A DNA stretch of 64,000 nt from Conexibacter sp. DBS9H8. GTDB lineage: Bacteria; Actinomycetota; Thermoleophilia; Solirubrobacterales; Solirubrobacteraceae. This document shows positions 8,116-15,361 of this stretch, one piece after another. Below the pieces are notes generated by a model. The model saw only the letters and a program-made list of their open reading frames with translations, had not been told where the DNA came from and made no database searches. A program made the position numbers and the translations under genes. Every line of letters starts with the position of its first letter. Position 1 is the stretch's first letter. The stretch lies in contig NZ_CP097128.1 of assembly GCF_023330685.1 (NCBI RefSeq), forward strand, positions 2,170,001 through 2,234,000, written 5' to 3'.

Positions 8116-9771
8116 GTGACTGATCCCGCCATCATTCGCTTTCGTGCGCTTGTGGCGGCCGGGCTCGCCGCTCTCGAGGAGCGCCGCCAAGAGGTCAACG
8201 ACCTGAACGTGTTCCCGGTCGCCGACGGAGACACCGGGGACAACATGGTGCTCACGCTCCGCGCCGTGCTGAGCGAGCTCGACCGGCTCGCATCGGCAAG
8301 TGACGGACGCTCGATCGATGAGATCGGACGCGAGGAGATCGTCGCCTCGGTCGCTCGCGCCGCCCTGCTCGGCGCCCGCGGAAACTCTGGGGTGATCCTC
8401 TCCCAGCTCATCCGCGGCGCCGCTGAGGAGCTCGCCTCCCGGCCCGGGGAGATGATCGACCCGATGCTGATCGGGGCCGCGCTCGCTCGCGCCGCCGACC
8501 AGGCCTACGGTTCGGTCCGCGAACCCGCCGAGGGGACGATTCTCACCGTCGCACGGGAGATGGCGCACCGGATCGCCTCCGAGATCGCGCACATGGAGGA
8601 CGCCCGGCTCGCCCCCGGCGCGACCAACGGCGATCAGGATCGCGTCGCCGCCGACGTGCTTGAAGCGGCGTTGGAGACCGGGCAGGAGTCGGTCAGGCGG
8701 GGACCGGACATCCTCCCGGTGCTCCGGGATGCCGGCGTCGTCGACGCCGGCGGCTACGGTCTGACCGTCCTCCTCTCCGGGATCGCCGGTGCGCTGCGCG
8801 GGGAACAGGCCCTTGACCTCGACCACCACGGCCCGGCGCGTGTCACCCATCCCCAGCACGCGTCCGCGACGTTCCGCTACTGCACGAACTTCGCGGTCAC
8901 CGGTGCGCACCTCGACCAGCGCCAGTTCGCCGCCGAACTCGAGCGCATCGGCGACTCCGTCCTCGTCGTCGGCGACGCCACGACGCTCAAGGTCCACGTC
9001 CACACCGATGACCCTGACGCGGCGACCGGCCTCTTCCACGATCACGGGACGGTCTCGCACATCGACATCGCCGACATGTCCGAGCAGGTCCGGGACCGTG
9101 ATGCCCGACTCAGCGCCCAGCAGGCATCCGACGGCGACCCGGTCTGCGGTGCCCTTGCGGTCGTCACCGGGGCGGGCATCACCGCGCTGTTCGAGCAGCT
9201 CGGCACGGTCACCCTCGACGGAGGCAAGACCCTCAACCCCTCCACCTATGACCTGCTCGCCGCCATCCATGCGGTGCCGGCTGAGGAGGTTGTCGTGCTC
9301 CCCAACAGCTCCAACGTGTGGATGGCCGCCGAGCGGGCCGCAGAGCTGTCCGATAAACAGGTCGTCGTGCTGCCCACCCGCTCACAGCAGGCCGGCCTCG
9401 CGGTCGCCGTCGGACTCGACCCGGCTCGGCAGGCCGCCGACAACGCGGAGGCGATGGCTGAGCTTCTCGCGTCGGTCCGGACCGGTGCGGTGGCTCAGGC
9501 CGCTCGCGATGACCCCCAGGGTCGTTTCCGTACGGGCGACGCGATCGGCTTCGTGGAGGAGGAACTCGTCGCCTGGGGGTCGGTCGATGAGACCCTGGAG
9601 CGGGTGATTTCCACACTCGGCGACGGAGCCGAGCTCGTCACCTGCCTGCACGGTGAGGGAGCGCCCCTCGACGAGTCCGGTGTCCGCCGCCTCGTCGACT
9701 CCGACCGCTTCGAGCTCGAACTCTCCTACGGGGGTCAGGACAGCTACTGGTGGCTGGTGGCGGCCGAATGA
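8116..9771 (+). CDS. fakA: DAK2 domain fatty acid kinase, FakA/YloV-like
   Basis: A 551-residue protein of the FakA/YloV family, whose characterised members phosphorylate fatty acids bound to a FakB protein. The N-terminal DAK2 kinase domain (about 1-200) has the Mg-ATP motif VFPVADGDTGDNM and the glycine-rich LLGARGNSGVILSQL. A middle domain and a C-terminal DegV/EDD-like part ending SYGGQDSYWWLVAAE follow. GTG start; no clear Shine-Dalgarno. No FakB-like gene is in the window, so the lipid substrate pathway is inferred from family only. Between this gene and recG the usual order is interrupted by the metal-transport module. Confidence 0.88.
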   Translation: MTDPAIIRFRALVAAGLAALEERRQEVNDLNVFPVADGDTGDNMVLTLRAVLSELDRLASASDGRSIDEIGREEIVASVARAALLGARGNSGVILSQLIRGAAEELASRPGEMIDPMLIGAALARAADQAYGSVREPAEGTILTVAREMAHRIASEIAHMEDARLAPGATNGDQDRVAADVLEAALETGQESVRRGPDILPVLRDAGVVDAGGYGLTVLLSGIAGALRGEQALDLDHHGPARVTHPQHASATFRYCTNFAVTGAHLDQRQFAAELERIGDSVLVVGDATTLKVHVHTDDPDAATGLFHDHGTVSHIDIADMSEQVRDRDARLSAQQASDGDPVCGALAVVTGAGITALFEQLGTVTLDGGKTLNPSTYDLLAAIHAVPAEEVVVLPNSSNVWMAAERAAELSDKQVVVLPTRSQQAGLAVAVGLDPARQAADNAEAMAELLASVRTGAVAQAARDDPQGRFRTGDAIGFVEEELVAWGSVDETLERVISTLGDGAELVTCLHGEGAPLDESGVRRLVDSDRFELELSYGGQDSYWWLVAAE

Positions 9772-9804
9772 CGTTCGCCTCGACCCGTCGGGCCGTCGCT
9801 GCGC

Positions 9805-9810
9805 TAGGCT
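9805..9810 (+). promoter_or_regulatory. Candidate -10 box (TAGGCT) of the MgtE-N/CBS gene
   Basis: TAGGCT lies 20 bases before the ATG at 9831, further than the 6-13 bases seen elsewhere, so a short leader of about a dozen bases would be expected. Confidence 0.35.
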
Positions 9811-9830
9811 GAGCAGGCCGGATTCGGCCT

Positions 9831-11072
9831 ATGCCCGACGCCATCGCGCACATCACCTCGATCGCCGGAGCCCCCCTCTGCGGGCCCAGTGGCGACCGCC
9901 TCGGCAAGGTCGATGATGCCGTCGTCCGGCTCGGAGCCGGTGACGCGCTGCCCGTCCTCGTCGGTCTCAAGGCGCGCATCGCCGGTCGCGAGATGTTCGT
10001 GCCGATCGCCCGGGTGGCCAAGCTCGGACCGGACGTCGCCGTCACCAACACGACCAAGCTCAACCTCGCCCAGTTTGAACGCCGCGAGGGGGAGGTGCTC
10101 CTGCGGGCTGACCTGCTCGACCATTCGGTCATCGATGTGAACTCGGCCCGGCTCGTCAACGCGCGGGAGGTCGAGCTCGTCAACGAAGGTGGCACCTGGC
10201 GGGTCGTCGGGATCGACCCGAGTCTCCGCCCCCGGCTCTGGCGCCTCGCTCCGCGCAGATTCCGCGGACATGACAGCGAGCACGGCCAGCTCATCCCCTG
10301 GACCGATCTCGAGCCCTTCGTCGGACACGTGCCCAGCTCGCGGTTGAAGCTCACCTCCCGGCGGCTCGGACGGCTTCACCCGGCCCAGATCGCCGACCTC
10401 GTTGAGGCGGCCTCTCACGATGAGGGCGCCGAGATCCTCGCCGCCGTCGGGGACGACCCCGAGCTCGAGGCGGACGTGTTTGAGGAACTCGACGACGAGC
10501 ATCAGGTCGAGTTCCTGCGCGGCCGCTCCGATGAGGAGGTCGCCGAGGTGATGGCCCGGATGGAAACCGATGACGCCGCTGATCTCCTGCTCGAACTCCG
10601 TCAGGAGCGGCGCCTGCCGATCCTCAACGAGCTGCCGACCGCCAAGCAGGTGAAGATCCGCAGCCTGCTCAGCCACAACCCGTCGACGGCGGGCGGGCTG
10701 ATGAACCCGGACTTCGTGACGATGGCCCCGGATGCAACGGTCGAGGAGACCCTCGCCCGCCTCCGTGGCGTCAACCCGGACACCCAGCCGATCAGCACCG
10801 TCGTCCTGGTCGACGGCGCCGGCCGTTTTGCCGGTACCGTCGGCCTCGAGGATCTGCTCGCGGCCTCGGCCGGGGCGACCCTCGACGGACTCCGGGCCGC
10901 GTCAAGTCCGAGCGTCACCCCGGAGGCCGACCTTCCCGAGGTCGCGCTGACGATGGCCGACTACAACCTCGTCGGCCTCCCGGTGATCGATGGGGACGGC
11001 ACGCCGCTCGGGGTCATCGGCGTCGATGACGTGCTCGCCGTCGTCGTGCCCGAGGATTGGCGCCGACGCTAG
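9831..11072 (+). CDS. Soluble PRC-barrel / MgtE-N / CBS-pair protein (detached Mg2+ sensor half)
   Basis: A 413-residue protein with no membrane segment. Residues 1-165 form two PRC-barrel-like units (SGDRLGKVDDAVV; SARLVNAREVELV). Residues about 170-285 match the MgtE N-terminal superhelix (LHPAQIADLVEAA, DDAADLLLEL, LLSHNPSTAGGLMNPDFVTM). Two CBS motifs follow to about 410. In MgtE this same N-CBS unit binds Mg2+ and closes the channel, but here the channel domain is absent. The next transporter is an NRAMP-related protein, so the unit may sense metal and act in trans. That role is inference. It ends 15 bases before the -10 box of the leader ORF. Confidence 0.85.
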   Translation: MPDAIAHITSIAGAPLCGPSGDRLGKVDDAVVRLGAGDALPVLVGLKARIAGREMFVPIARVAKLGPDVAVTNTTKLNLAQFERREGEVLLRADLLDHSVIDVNSARLVNAREVELVNEGGTWRVVGIDPSLRPRLWRLAPRRFRGHDSEHGQLIPWTDLEPFVGHVPSSRLKLTSRRLGRLHPAQIADLVEAASHDEGAEILAAVGDDPELEADVFEELDDEHQVEFLRGRSDEEVAEVMARMETDDAADLLLELRQERRLPILNELPTAKQVKIRSLLSHNPSTAGGLMNPDFVTMAPDATVEETLARLRGVNPDTQPISTVVLVDGAGRFAGTVGLEDLLAASAGATLDGLRAASSPSVTPEADLPEVALTMADYNLVGLPVIDGDGTPLGVIGVDDVLAVVVPEDWRRR

Positions 11073-11086
11073 GCCGAACCCCGGGC

Positions 11087-11092
11087 TATGCT
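11087..11092 (+). promoter_or_regulatory. -10 box (TATGCT) of the transporter leader transcript
   Basis: TATGCT ends 9 bases before the ATG of the short leader ORF at 11102, the same geometry as other probable leaderless genes here. It gives the NRAMP-related gene its own promoter. Confidence 0.5.
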
Positions 11093-11101
11093 GTAGCGGC
11101 C

Positions 11102-11194
11102 ATGCCCGCATTCAGCTGCACCCAGGAGACACCCGAACCCCGAAGTCCGCAGGCGGCCTTCGGCGGCTCGACGGTGTGCCTGCGGTCACGCTGA
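11102..11194 (+). CDS. Putative 30-codon leader peptide upstream of NRAMP-related transporter
   Basis: An ATG-initiated ORF of 30 codons with TGA at 11192-11194, positioned like a leaderless gene after TATGCT. Codons 8-16 read QETPEPRSP, an alternation of acidic residues and prolines. In enterobacterial MgtL such a stretch destabilises the translating ribosome at low Mg2+ and switches on mgtA. The ORF overlaps an 8-bp stem (11147-11154 with 11178-11185), and its stop codon lies in a second stem excluding the first. Nothing in the rest of the peptide is recognised. Translation is unproven; the case rests on start geometry, peptide composition and the Mg2+-type transporter downstream. Confidence 0.5.
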   Translation: MPAFSCTQETPEPRSPQAAFGGSTVCLRSR

Positions 11195-11256
11195 CCGGGG
11201 CGTCGGGCTCAGCGCGGAGGTCGCGGCGAACACCGACCTTACGCGAAGGAGGTCAG
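11147..11256 (+). promoter_or_regulatory. Mutually exclusive RNA stems in transporter leader (putative attenuator)
   Basis: Stem A pairs CCGCAGGC (11147-11154) with GCCTGCGG (11178-11185). Stem B pairs CGGTCA (11183-11188) with TGACCG (11192-11197) around a 3-base loop and cannot coexist with A. CTGACC (11191-11196) can also pair with GGTCAG (11251-11256), next to the Shine-Dalgarno of the transporter gene. I see no match to the M-box or yybP-ykoY consensus as I recall them. Regulation by these stems is inference. Confidence 0.4.
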
Positions 11257-11259
11257 TTG

Positions 11260-12924
11260 ATGAGCCCCACAACGCCCCAGCGCCCCTCCCGGCCGCCCAC
11301 CGCCCCCGCGCGGGAGCGGTTCGTCCTCGACGACGCCCACGTCGGCGACATCAAAGGTGCCTTCGGCACGATCTCCCAGGCGGACCGGGACGCCCGTCGG
11401 ACCGTGCGCCAGCGGCTGCTCGCGCTGCTGGCGATCGTCGGCCCGGGCCTGATCGTGATGGTCGGGGACAACGACGCCGGCGGCGTGGCAACCTACGCCC
11501 AGGCGGGCCAGAACTACGGCACGAGCCTGCTCTGGGTCCTGCTTCTGCTCGTCCCCGTGCTGATCGTCAACCAGGAGATGGTCGTCCGGCTCGGCGCGGT
11601 CACCGGGGTCGGGCACGCCAAGCTGATCAACGAGCGGTTCGGGCGGTTCTGGGGATGGTTCTCAGTCGGTGACCTGTTCATCCTCAACTTCCTCACGATC
11701 GTCACCGAGTTCATCGGCGTCAGCCTCGCGCTCGGCTACTTCGGGGTCTCGAAGTACCTCGCCGTGCCGATCGCCGCCGTCGCCCTGATGGCGATCACCG
11801 CCACCGGCAGCTTCCGGGCATGGGAACGGTCGATGTTCGTGTTCGTGTTCCTCAACTTCCTCGTCGTGCCGCTGGTGATCCTCGCCCATCCGCACCTCGG
11901 CCAGATCGCCGAGCACTTCATCGTTCCCGGCATCCGCGGCGGGGCGAACTCGACCTCCGTGCTGCTGATCATCGGGATGGTCGGGACGACCGTCGCGCCC
12001 TGGCAGCTGTTCTTCCAGCAGTCGAACATCATCGACAAGCGGATCACTCCGCGCTGGATCAATTACGAGCGGGTCGACACCTACGTCGGGGCCGTCGTCG
12101 TCGTCATCGGCGGGGCGGCGATCATCGCCGTCGCCGCCTTCGCCTTCGCGCACACGCGCTACTTCGGCGGCTTCGCCAACGCGGGGGCGACCGCCACCGC
12201 GCTCAGCCACACCCTGGGCACCGTCGCGGGTGATCTGTTCGCGATCGTCCTGCTCAACGCGTCCCTGATCGGTGCGGGCGCCCTCACCCTGTCGACGAGC
12301 TACGCCTTCGGGGACGTGTTCGGGACCAAGGCGTCGCTGCACCGCTCGGTGAAGGACGCGAAGTCCTTCTACGCGGGCTTCGGTCTCCTGATCGTGCTCG
12401 CGGCGGCGATCGTGCTCATCCCCGGCGCGCCGCTCGGGGTCATCACCCTCGCCGTGCAGGCCCTCGCCGGGGTGCTGCTGCCGTCCGCGAGCGTCTTCCT
12501 GCTGCTGCTCTGCAACGACCGCGAGGTGCTCGGACCGTGGTCCAATCCGGCCTGGCTGAACGTCATCGCCGCAATCATCGTCGGCGTGCTCATCCTCCTC
12601 TCCCTGATCCTGATGGCGACGACCCTGTTCCCGGCCATCGACGTGACCACGGTCGCGCTGATCGGCGGCGGCGTGTTCGCGTTCGGCGGGCTTGGCTTCG
12701 GCGCCGTCGTCTTGCGCGCCCACCGGCTCGGGCGCGACGTTGCGGTGATCGGGGAGGGGGAGGGGCTGATCCCCAAGGAGGAGTGGACGATGCCGTCCTC
12801 GGTTCTGCTCTCGCGCCCAACCTGGTCGACGGGCAAGCGGGCGGCGATGCTGACGCTGCGGTCCTACCTCGTCGTCTCCATCGTCCTGCTGATCGTCAAG
12901 GCGGTGCAGCTCGGAGGCGGCTGA
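11260..12924 (+). CDS. NRAMP-related divalent metal transporter, probable Mg2+ type (NRMT)
   Basis: A 554-residue membrane protein with about 11-12 helices and the SLC11/NRAMP fold. Where Mn/Fe NRAMPs have DPGN in helix 1, this has DAGG (D72-G75), so Asn is replaced by Gly. In helix 6 the metal-binding Met is replaced by Ala246 in TTVAPWQLF. As I recall, the NRAMP-related magnesium transporters, characterised from Eggerthella lenta, differ in this way and move Mg2+ or Mn2+ without proton coupling. The ATG at 11260 has a strong Shine-Dalgarno (GAAGGAGG). It follows a putative Mg2+-sensing leader ORF and an MgtE-like sensor protein. Assignment as NRAMP is firm; Mg2+ specificity is inferred. Confidence 0.85.
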   Translation: MSPTTPQRPSRPPTAPARERFVLDDAHVGDIKGAFGTISQADRDARRTVRQRLLALLAIVGPGLIVMVGDNDAGGVATYAQAGQNYGTSLLWVLLLLVPVLIVNQEMVVRLGAVTGVGHAKLINERFGRFWGWFSVGDLFILNFLTIVTEFIGVSLALGYFGVSKYLAVPIAAVALMAITATGSFRAWERSMFVFVFLNFLVVPLVILAHPHLGQIAEHFIVPGIRGGANSTSVLLIIGMVGTTVAPWQLFFQQSNIIDKRITPRWINYERVDTYVGAVVVVIGGAAIIAVAAFAFAHTRYFGGFANAGATATALSHTLGTVAGDLFAIVLLNASLIGAGALTLSTSYAFGDVFGTKASLHRSVKDAKSFYAGFGLLIVLAAAIVLIPGAPLGVITLAVQALAGVLLPSASVFLLLLCNDREVLGPWSNPAWLNVIAAIIVGVLILLSLILMATTLFPAIDVTTVALIGGGVFAFGGLGFGAVVLRAHRLGRDVAVIGEGEGLIPKEEWTMPSSVLLSRPTWSTGKRAAMLTLRSYLVVSIVLLIVKAVQLGGG

Positions 12925-13009
12925 GGTCCACGTCACCGGTGCGGCCGGCTCGGAGGTGGCGACGGATCGCAACATCGCCGGCGCGCTCGGCTCGGTGGCG
13001 GCTGAGGTC
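12909..13009 (+). repeat. Imperfect direct repeats between transporter and recG
   Basis: GCTCGGAGGCGGCTGAGGTC (12909-12928) recurs at 12990-13009 with one mismatch; a weaker third copy starts at 12948, so units are spaced about 40 bases. The first copy overlaps the transporter stop codon. Nothing else was recognised in this 120-base gap. Confidence 0.5.
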
Positions 13010-13032
13010 GGGAGGCCGTCCCCATCGTCCGC

Positions 13033-13038
13033 CATCCT
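13033..13038 (+). promoter_or_regulatory. Putative -10 box of recG
   Basis: CATCCT ends 6 bases before the recG ATG; it is a first-base variant of the common TAnnnT box. Confidence 0.35.
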
Positions 13039-13044
13039 CTCGAT

Positions 13045-15186
13045 ATGACCTCTCTGCGCCGCTTCACCGGGGACAGAGCGTGCACCGCCGCCGACCTACT
13101 TGCCGCGCCGGTCCGCTGGCCGCGCCCGTCCGCGCTGGCGGCCGTGGTCGAGTTCGACGGCGCCAAGGCGCGCGCCGGAGCGCGCACCCTCGGGCTCGAG
13201 ACGGTGCAGTCACTGCTGGAGCATCTGCCCCGTGACCGGCGTGAGGCCCGCCAGATCGCCGAGCTCGAGGACGGTGAGACGGCATCGATCGTCGTCGTCG
13301 TCGGTTCGATCGGCACCCGCCCGGTTCGTCGTCCGGGCATGCGGCCCCTCGTCGTCGCCCGCGTCAGCGATCCGTCAGGCACGCTCCGGGTCACCTTCTT
13401 CAACCAGCCGTGGCTTGTCCAACGCTATCCGCCGGGAACGACGCTGCTGCTGCACGGGCGCTTCGACGCGGCCCGCGGCTTCACCGTCCAGGCTCACGCC
13501 GTCACCGACGCCGTCGCCGGGGCCGGCGGGGGACCCGCGTCCGTCGCGCACTATCCCTCGACGGACGGGCTCTCCTCGACGCAGATTCTCGCGCTCATTC
13601 AGCGTTACGCCGTCCACGTCGCCGACGTCATCGACCCGCTCGAGCCGCGCGTGCGCTGCCGCGAACGCCTGCTCAGCCGACCGGACGCGCTGATGGCCGT
13701 TCACTTTCCGATCGGACCCGAGGACGTCGACACCGGCCGGCGCCGACTCGCCTTCGACGAGCTGCTCGCCGGCCAGCTCACCCTCAGCCTGGCGCGGCGA
13801 GCCCGCAAGCACGCTCTCCGTGCTCCCGTCCTGGCAACCGAGCGGACCCTCACCGAACGCTGGCTCGCGACGGGGCTGCCCTTCACCCTCACCGGCGAGC
13901 AGCGTGCGGCGCTCGCGGCGATCGACGCTGACATCGCCCGGCCTGAGCCGATGCAGCGCCTGCTGATGGGTGATGTCGGGACCGGCAAGACCGTCGTCGC
14001 CCTGTATGCGATGTTGCGCGCCGTCGAACACGGCTGCCAGGCCGCCCTGATGGCCCCGACCGAGACGCTCGCCGAGCAGCACTTCAGCACGCTGGAACGC
14101 CTGCTCGGAGCCGAACTCCTCCAAGCCGCCCTGCTGACCGGATCGACTCCGGGCGCCCGGCGCAGCGAGATCCTCAACCGGCTCGAATCGGGCGAGCTCG
14201 CCCTCATCGTCGGCACCCACGCGCTGATTGAGGAGGCTGTCCGGTTCCGGCGTCTGGGGGTGGTCGTCGTCGACGAGCAGCACCGGTTCGGGGTTGCCCA
14301 GCGGGCGGCCCTGGACCGCAAGGGCGCCGACCTCGGCGCTGGGGCGGAAGCTCCGCACGTCCTCCATATGACCGCGACGCCGATCCCACGGACCCTCGCG
14401 CTCTCCCGCTACGGCGACCTCGACTTCACCGTGCTCGCCGAGCTTCCCCGCGGCCGCCAGCCGGTCCAGACCCGGATCTGTGCCAGTGACGCCGAACGGT
14501 CCCACGCCTACGCCCGGATGCGGGCCGAACTCGATCGGGGCCGCCAAGCCTTCGTCGTCTGCCCCCTCGTCGAGGAGTCCGAGGCCCTCGAGGCCCGAGC
14601 GGCCACCGCCGAGTTCGAGCGGCTCCGCCACGGCGAGCTCCAGGGGTATGAGGTCGTCCTCCTGCACGGTCAGATGAAGCCGAGTGTGAAGGCGGCGGCG
14701 ATGGAACGCTTTGGCGCCGGGGACGCCGACGTCCTCGTCGCCACGACGGTGATTGAGGTCGGTATCGACGTGCCGAACGCGACCGTGATGCTCGTCGAGG
14801 ACGCCGACCGCTATGGCATCTCCCAGCTGCACCAGCTGCGGGGCCGAATCGGCCGTGGCACTCACGCGTCATGGTGCGTGCTGTTCGGACGGCGGGAGTC
14901 GCTGCGGTTACAGGCGCTCGAGCGGGAGTCCGACGGCTTTGCCCTCGCTGAGATCGATCTCGCCCTCCGTGGCGAGGGGGAGATCGCCGGCCTGCGTCAG
15001 TCCGGAGCCGTCAGCTTCCGCTTTGCGCGACTGCCCGAGGATGCCGAACTGCTCGAGCGCGCGACCCTTCTCGCCCGGGCGATCGCCGATGCGGATCCGG
15101 CCCTGGAGGCGCCGCCCCACCGGCTGCTTGCCAGGGCCATCACCGGCGACCCCGCCCTCGGACCGATCGCCCCGATCCCGGCCTGA
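13045..15186 (+). CDS. recG: ATP-dependent DNA helicase RecG
   Basis: Branch-migrating helicase that regresses stalled forks and processes recombination intermediates. At 713 residues it has the N-terminal wedge/OB region (about 60-160), motif I LLMGDVGTGKT, the DEQH box VVVDEQHRFG, MTATPIPRTLAL, and the late motif VEVGIDVPNATVMLV...LRGRIGRG. Family length is about 690-750. No Shine-Dalgarno precedes the ATG. The rsmD gene that normally follows is now separated by an insertion sequence. Confidence 0.95.
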   Translation: MTSLRRFTGDRACTAADLLAAPVRWPRPSALAAVVEFDGAKARAGARTLGLETVQSLLEHLPRDRREARQIAELEDGETASIVVVVGSIGTRPVRRPGMRPLVVARVSDPSGTLRVTFFNQPWLVQRYPPGTTLLLHGRFDAARGFTVQAHAVTDAVAGAGGGPASVAHYPSTDGLSSTQILALIQRYAVHVADVIDPLEPRVRCRERLLSRPDALMAVHFPIGPEDVDTGRRRLAFDELLAGQLTLSLARRARKHALRAPVLATERTLTERWLATGLPFTLTGEQRAALAAIDADIARPEPMQRLLMGDVGTGKTVVALYAMLRAVEHGCQAALMAPTETLAEQHFSTLERLLGAELLQAALLTGSTPGARRSEILNRLESGELALIVGTHALIEEAVRFRRLGVVVVDEQHRFGVAQRAALDRKGADLGAGAEAPHVLHMTATPIPRTLALSRYGDLDFTVLAELPRGRQPVQTRICASDAERSHAYARMRAELDRGRQAFVVCPLVEESEALEARAATAEFERLRHGELQGYEVVLLHGQMKPSVKAAAMERFGAGDADVLVATTVIEVGIDVPNATVMLVEDADRYGISQLHQLRGRIGRGTHASWCVLFGRRESLRLQALERESDGFALAEIDLALRGEGEIAGLRQSGAVSFRFARLPEDAELLERATLLARAIADADPALEAPPHRLLARAITGDPALGPIAPIPA

Positions 15187-15291
15187 GCTCGGCACCTCGG
15201 GCCGCCACCATGTCGGACCGGGTCCGCACTGAGGCCGCCGGCATGCCGGGTCGGGGCCGCACTCGGGGGGAGCCCGCACGTCGTAGCCGAG

Positions 15292-15299
15292 CCCGGGAG
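15292..15299 (+). repeat. Left half of a palindrome split by the insertion sequence
   Basis: CCCGGGAG here is the exact reverse complement of CTCCCGGG at 16983-16990. With the IS and one CTAG copy removed, the two arms lie 7 bases apart with CTAG in the loop. Confidence 0.65.
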
Positions 15300-15301
15300 C
15301 A

Positions 15302-15305
15302 CTAG
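15302..15305. repeat. Target-site duplication CTAG (left)
   Basis: CTAG abuts the left inverted repeat and recurs at 16978-16981 after the right one. Because CTAG is itself palindromic it also extends the apparent inverted repeat to 21 bases. Confidence 0.7.
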
Positions 15306-15322
15306 GAGCGTGGGTCGGTAAC
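15306..15322 (+). repeat. Left terminal inverted repeat of the IS
   Basis: GAGCGTGGGTCGGTAAC, perfect match to the right end; similarity stops after base 17. Confidence 0.85.
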
Positions 15323-15361
15323 CCGGCCGGGTCCGTCCGGCGGGTTTAAGACCATGTGGTC

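Noticed and set aside
11073..11259. M-box or yybP-ykoY metal riboswitch before the NRAMP-related gene
   Set aside because: The stems found do not match the conserved cores as I recall them; left as an unclassified leader with a short ORF. A covariance-model search would decide.
11662..13035. Long minus-strand frame opposite the transporter
   Set aside because: Asp/Arg/Gly-rich low-complexity translation, an antisense shadow of a clear membrane protein.
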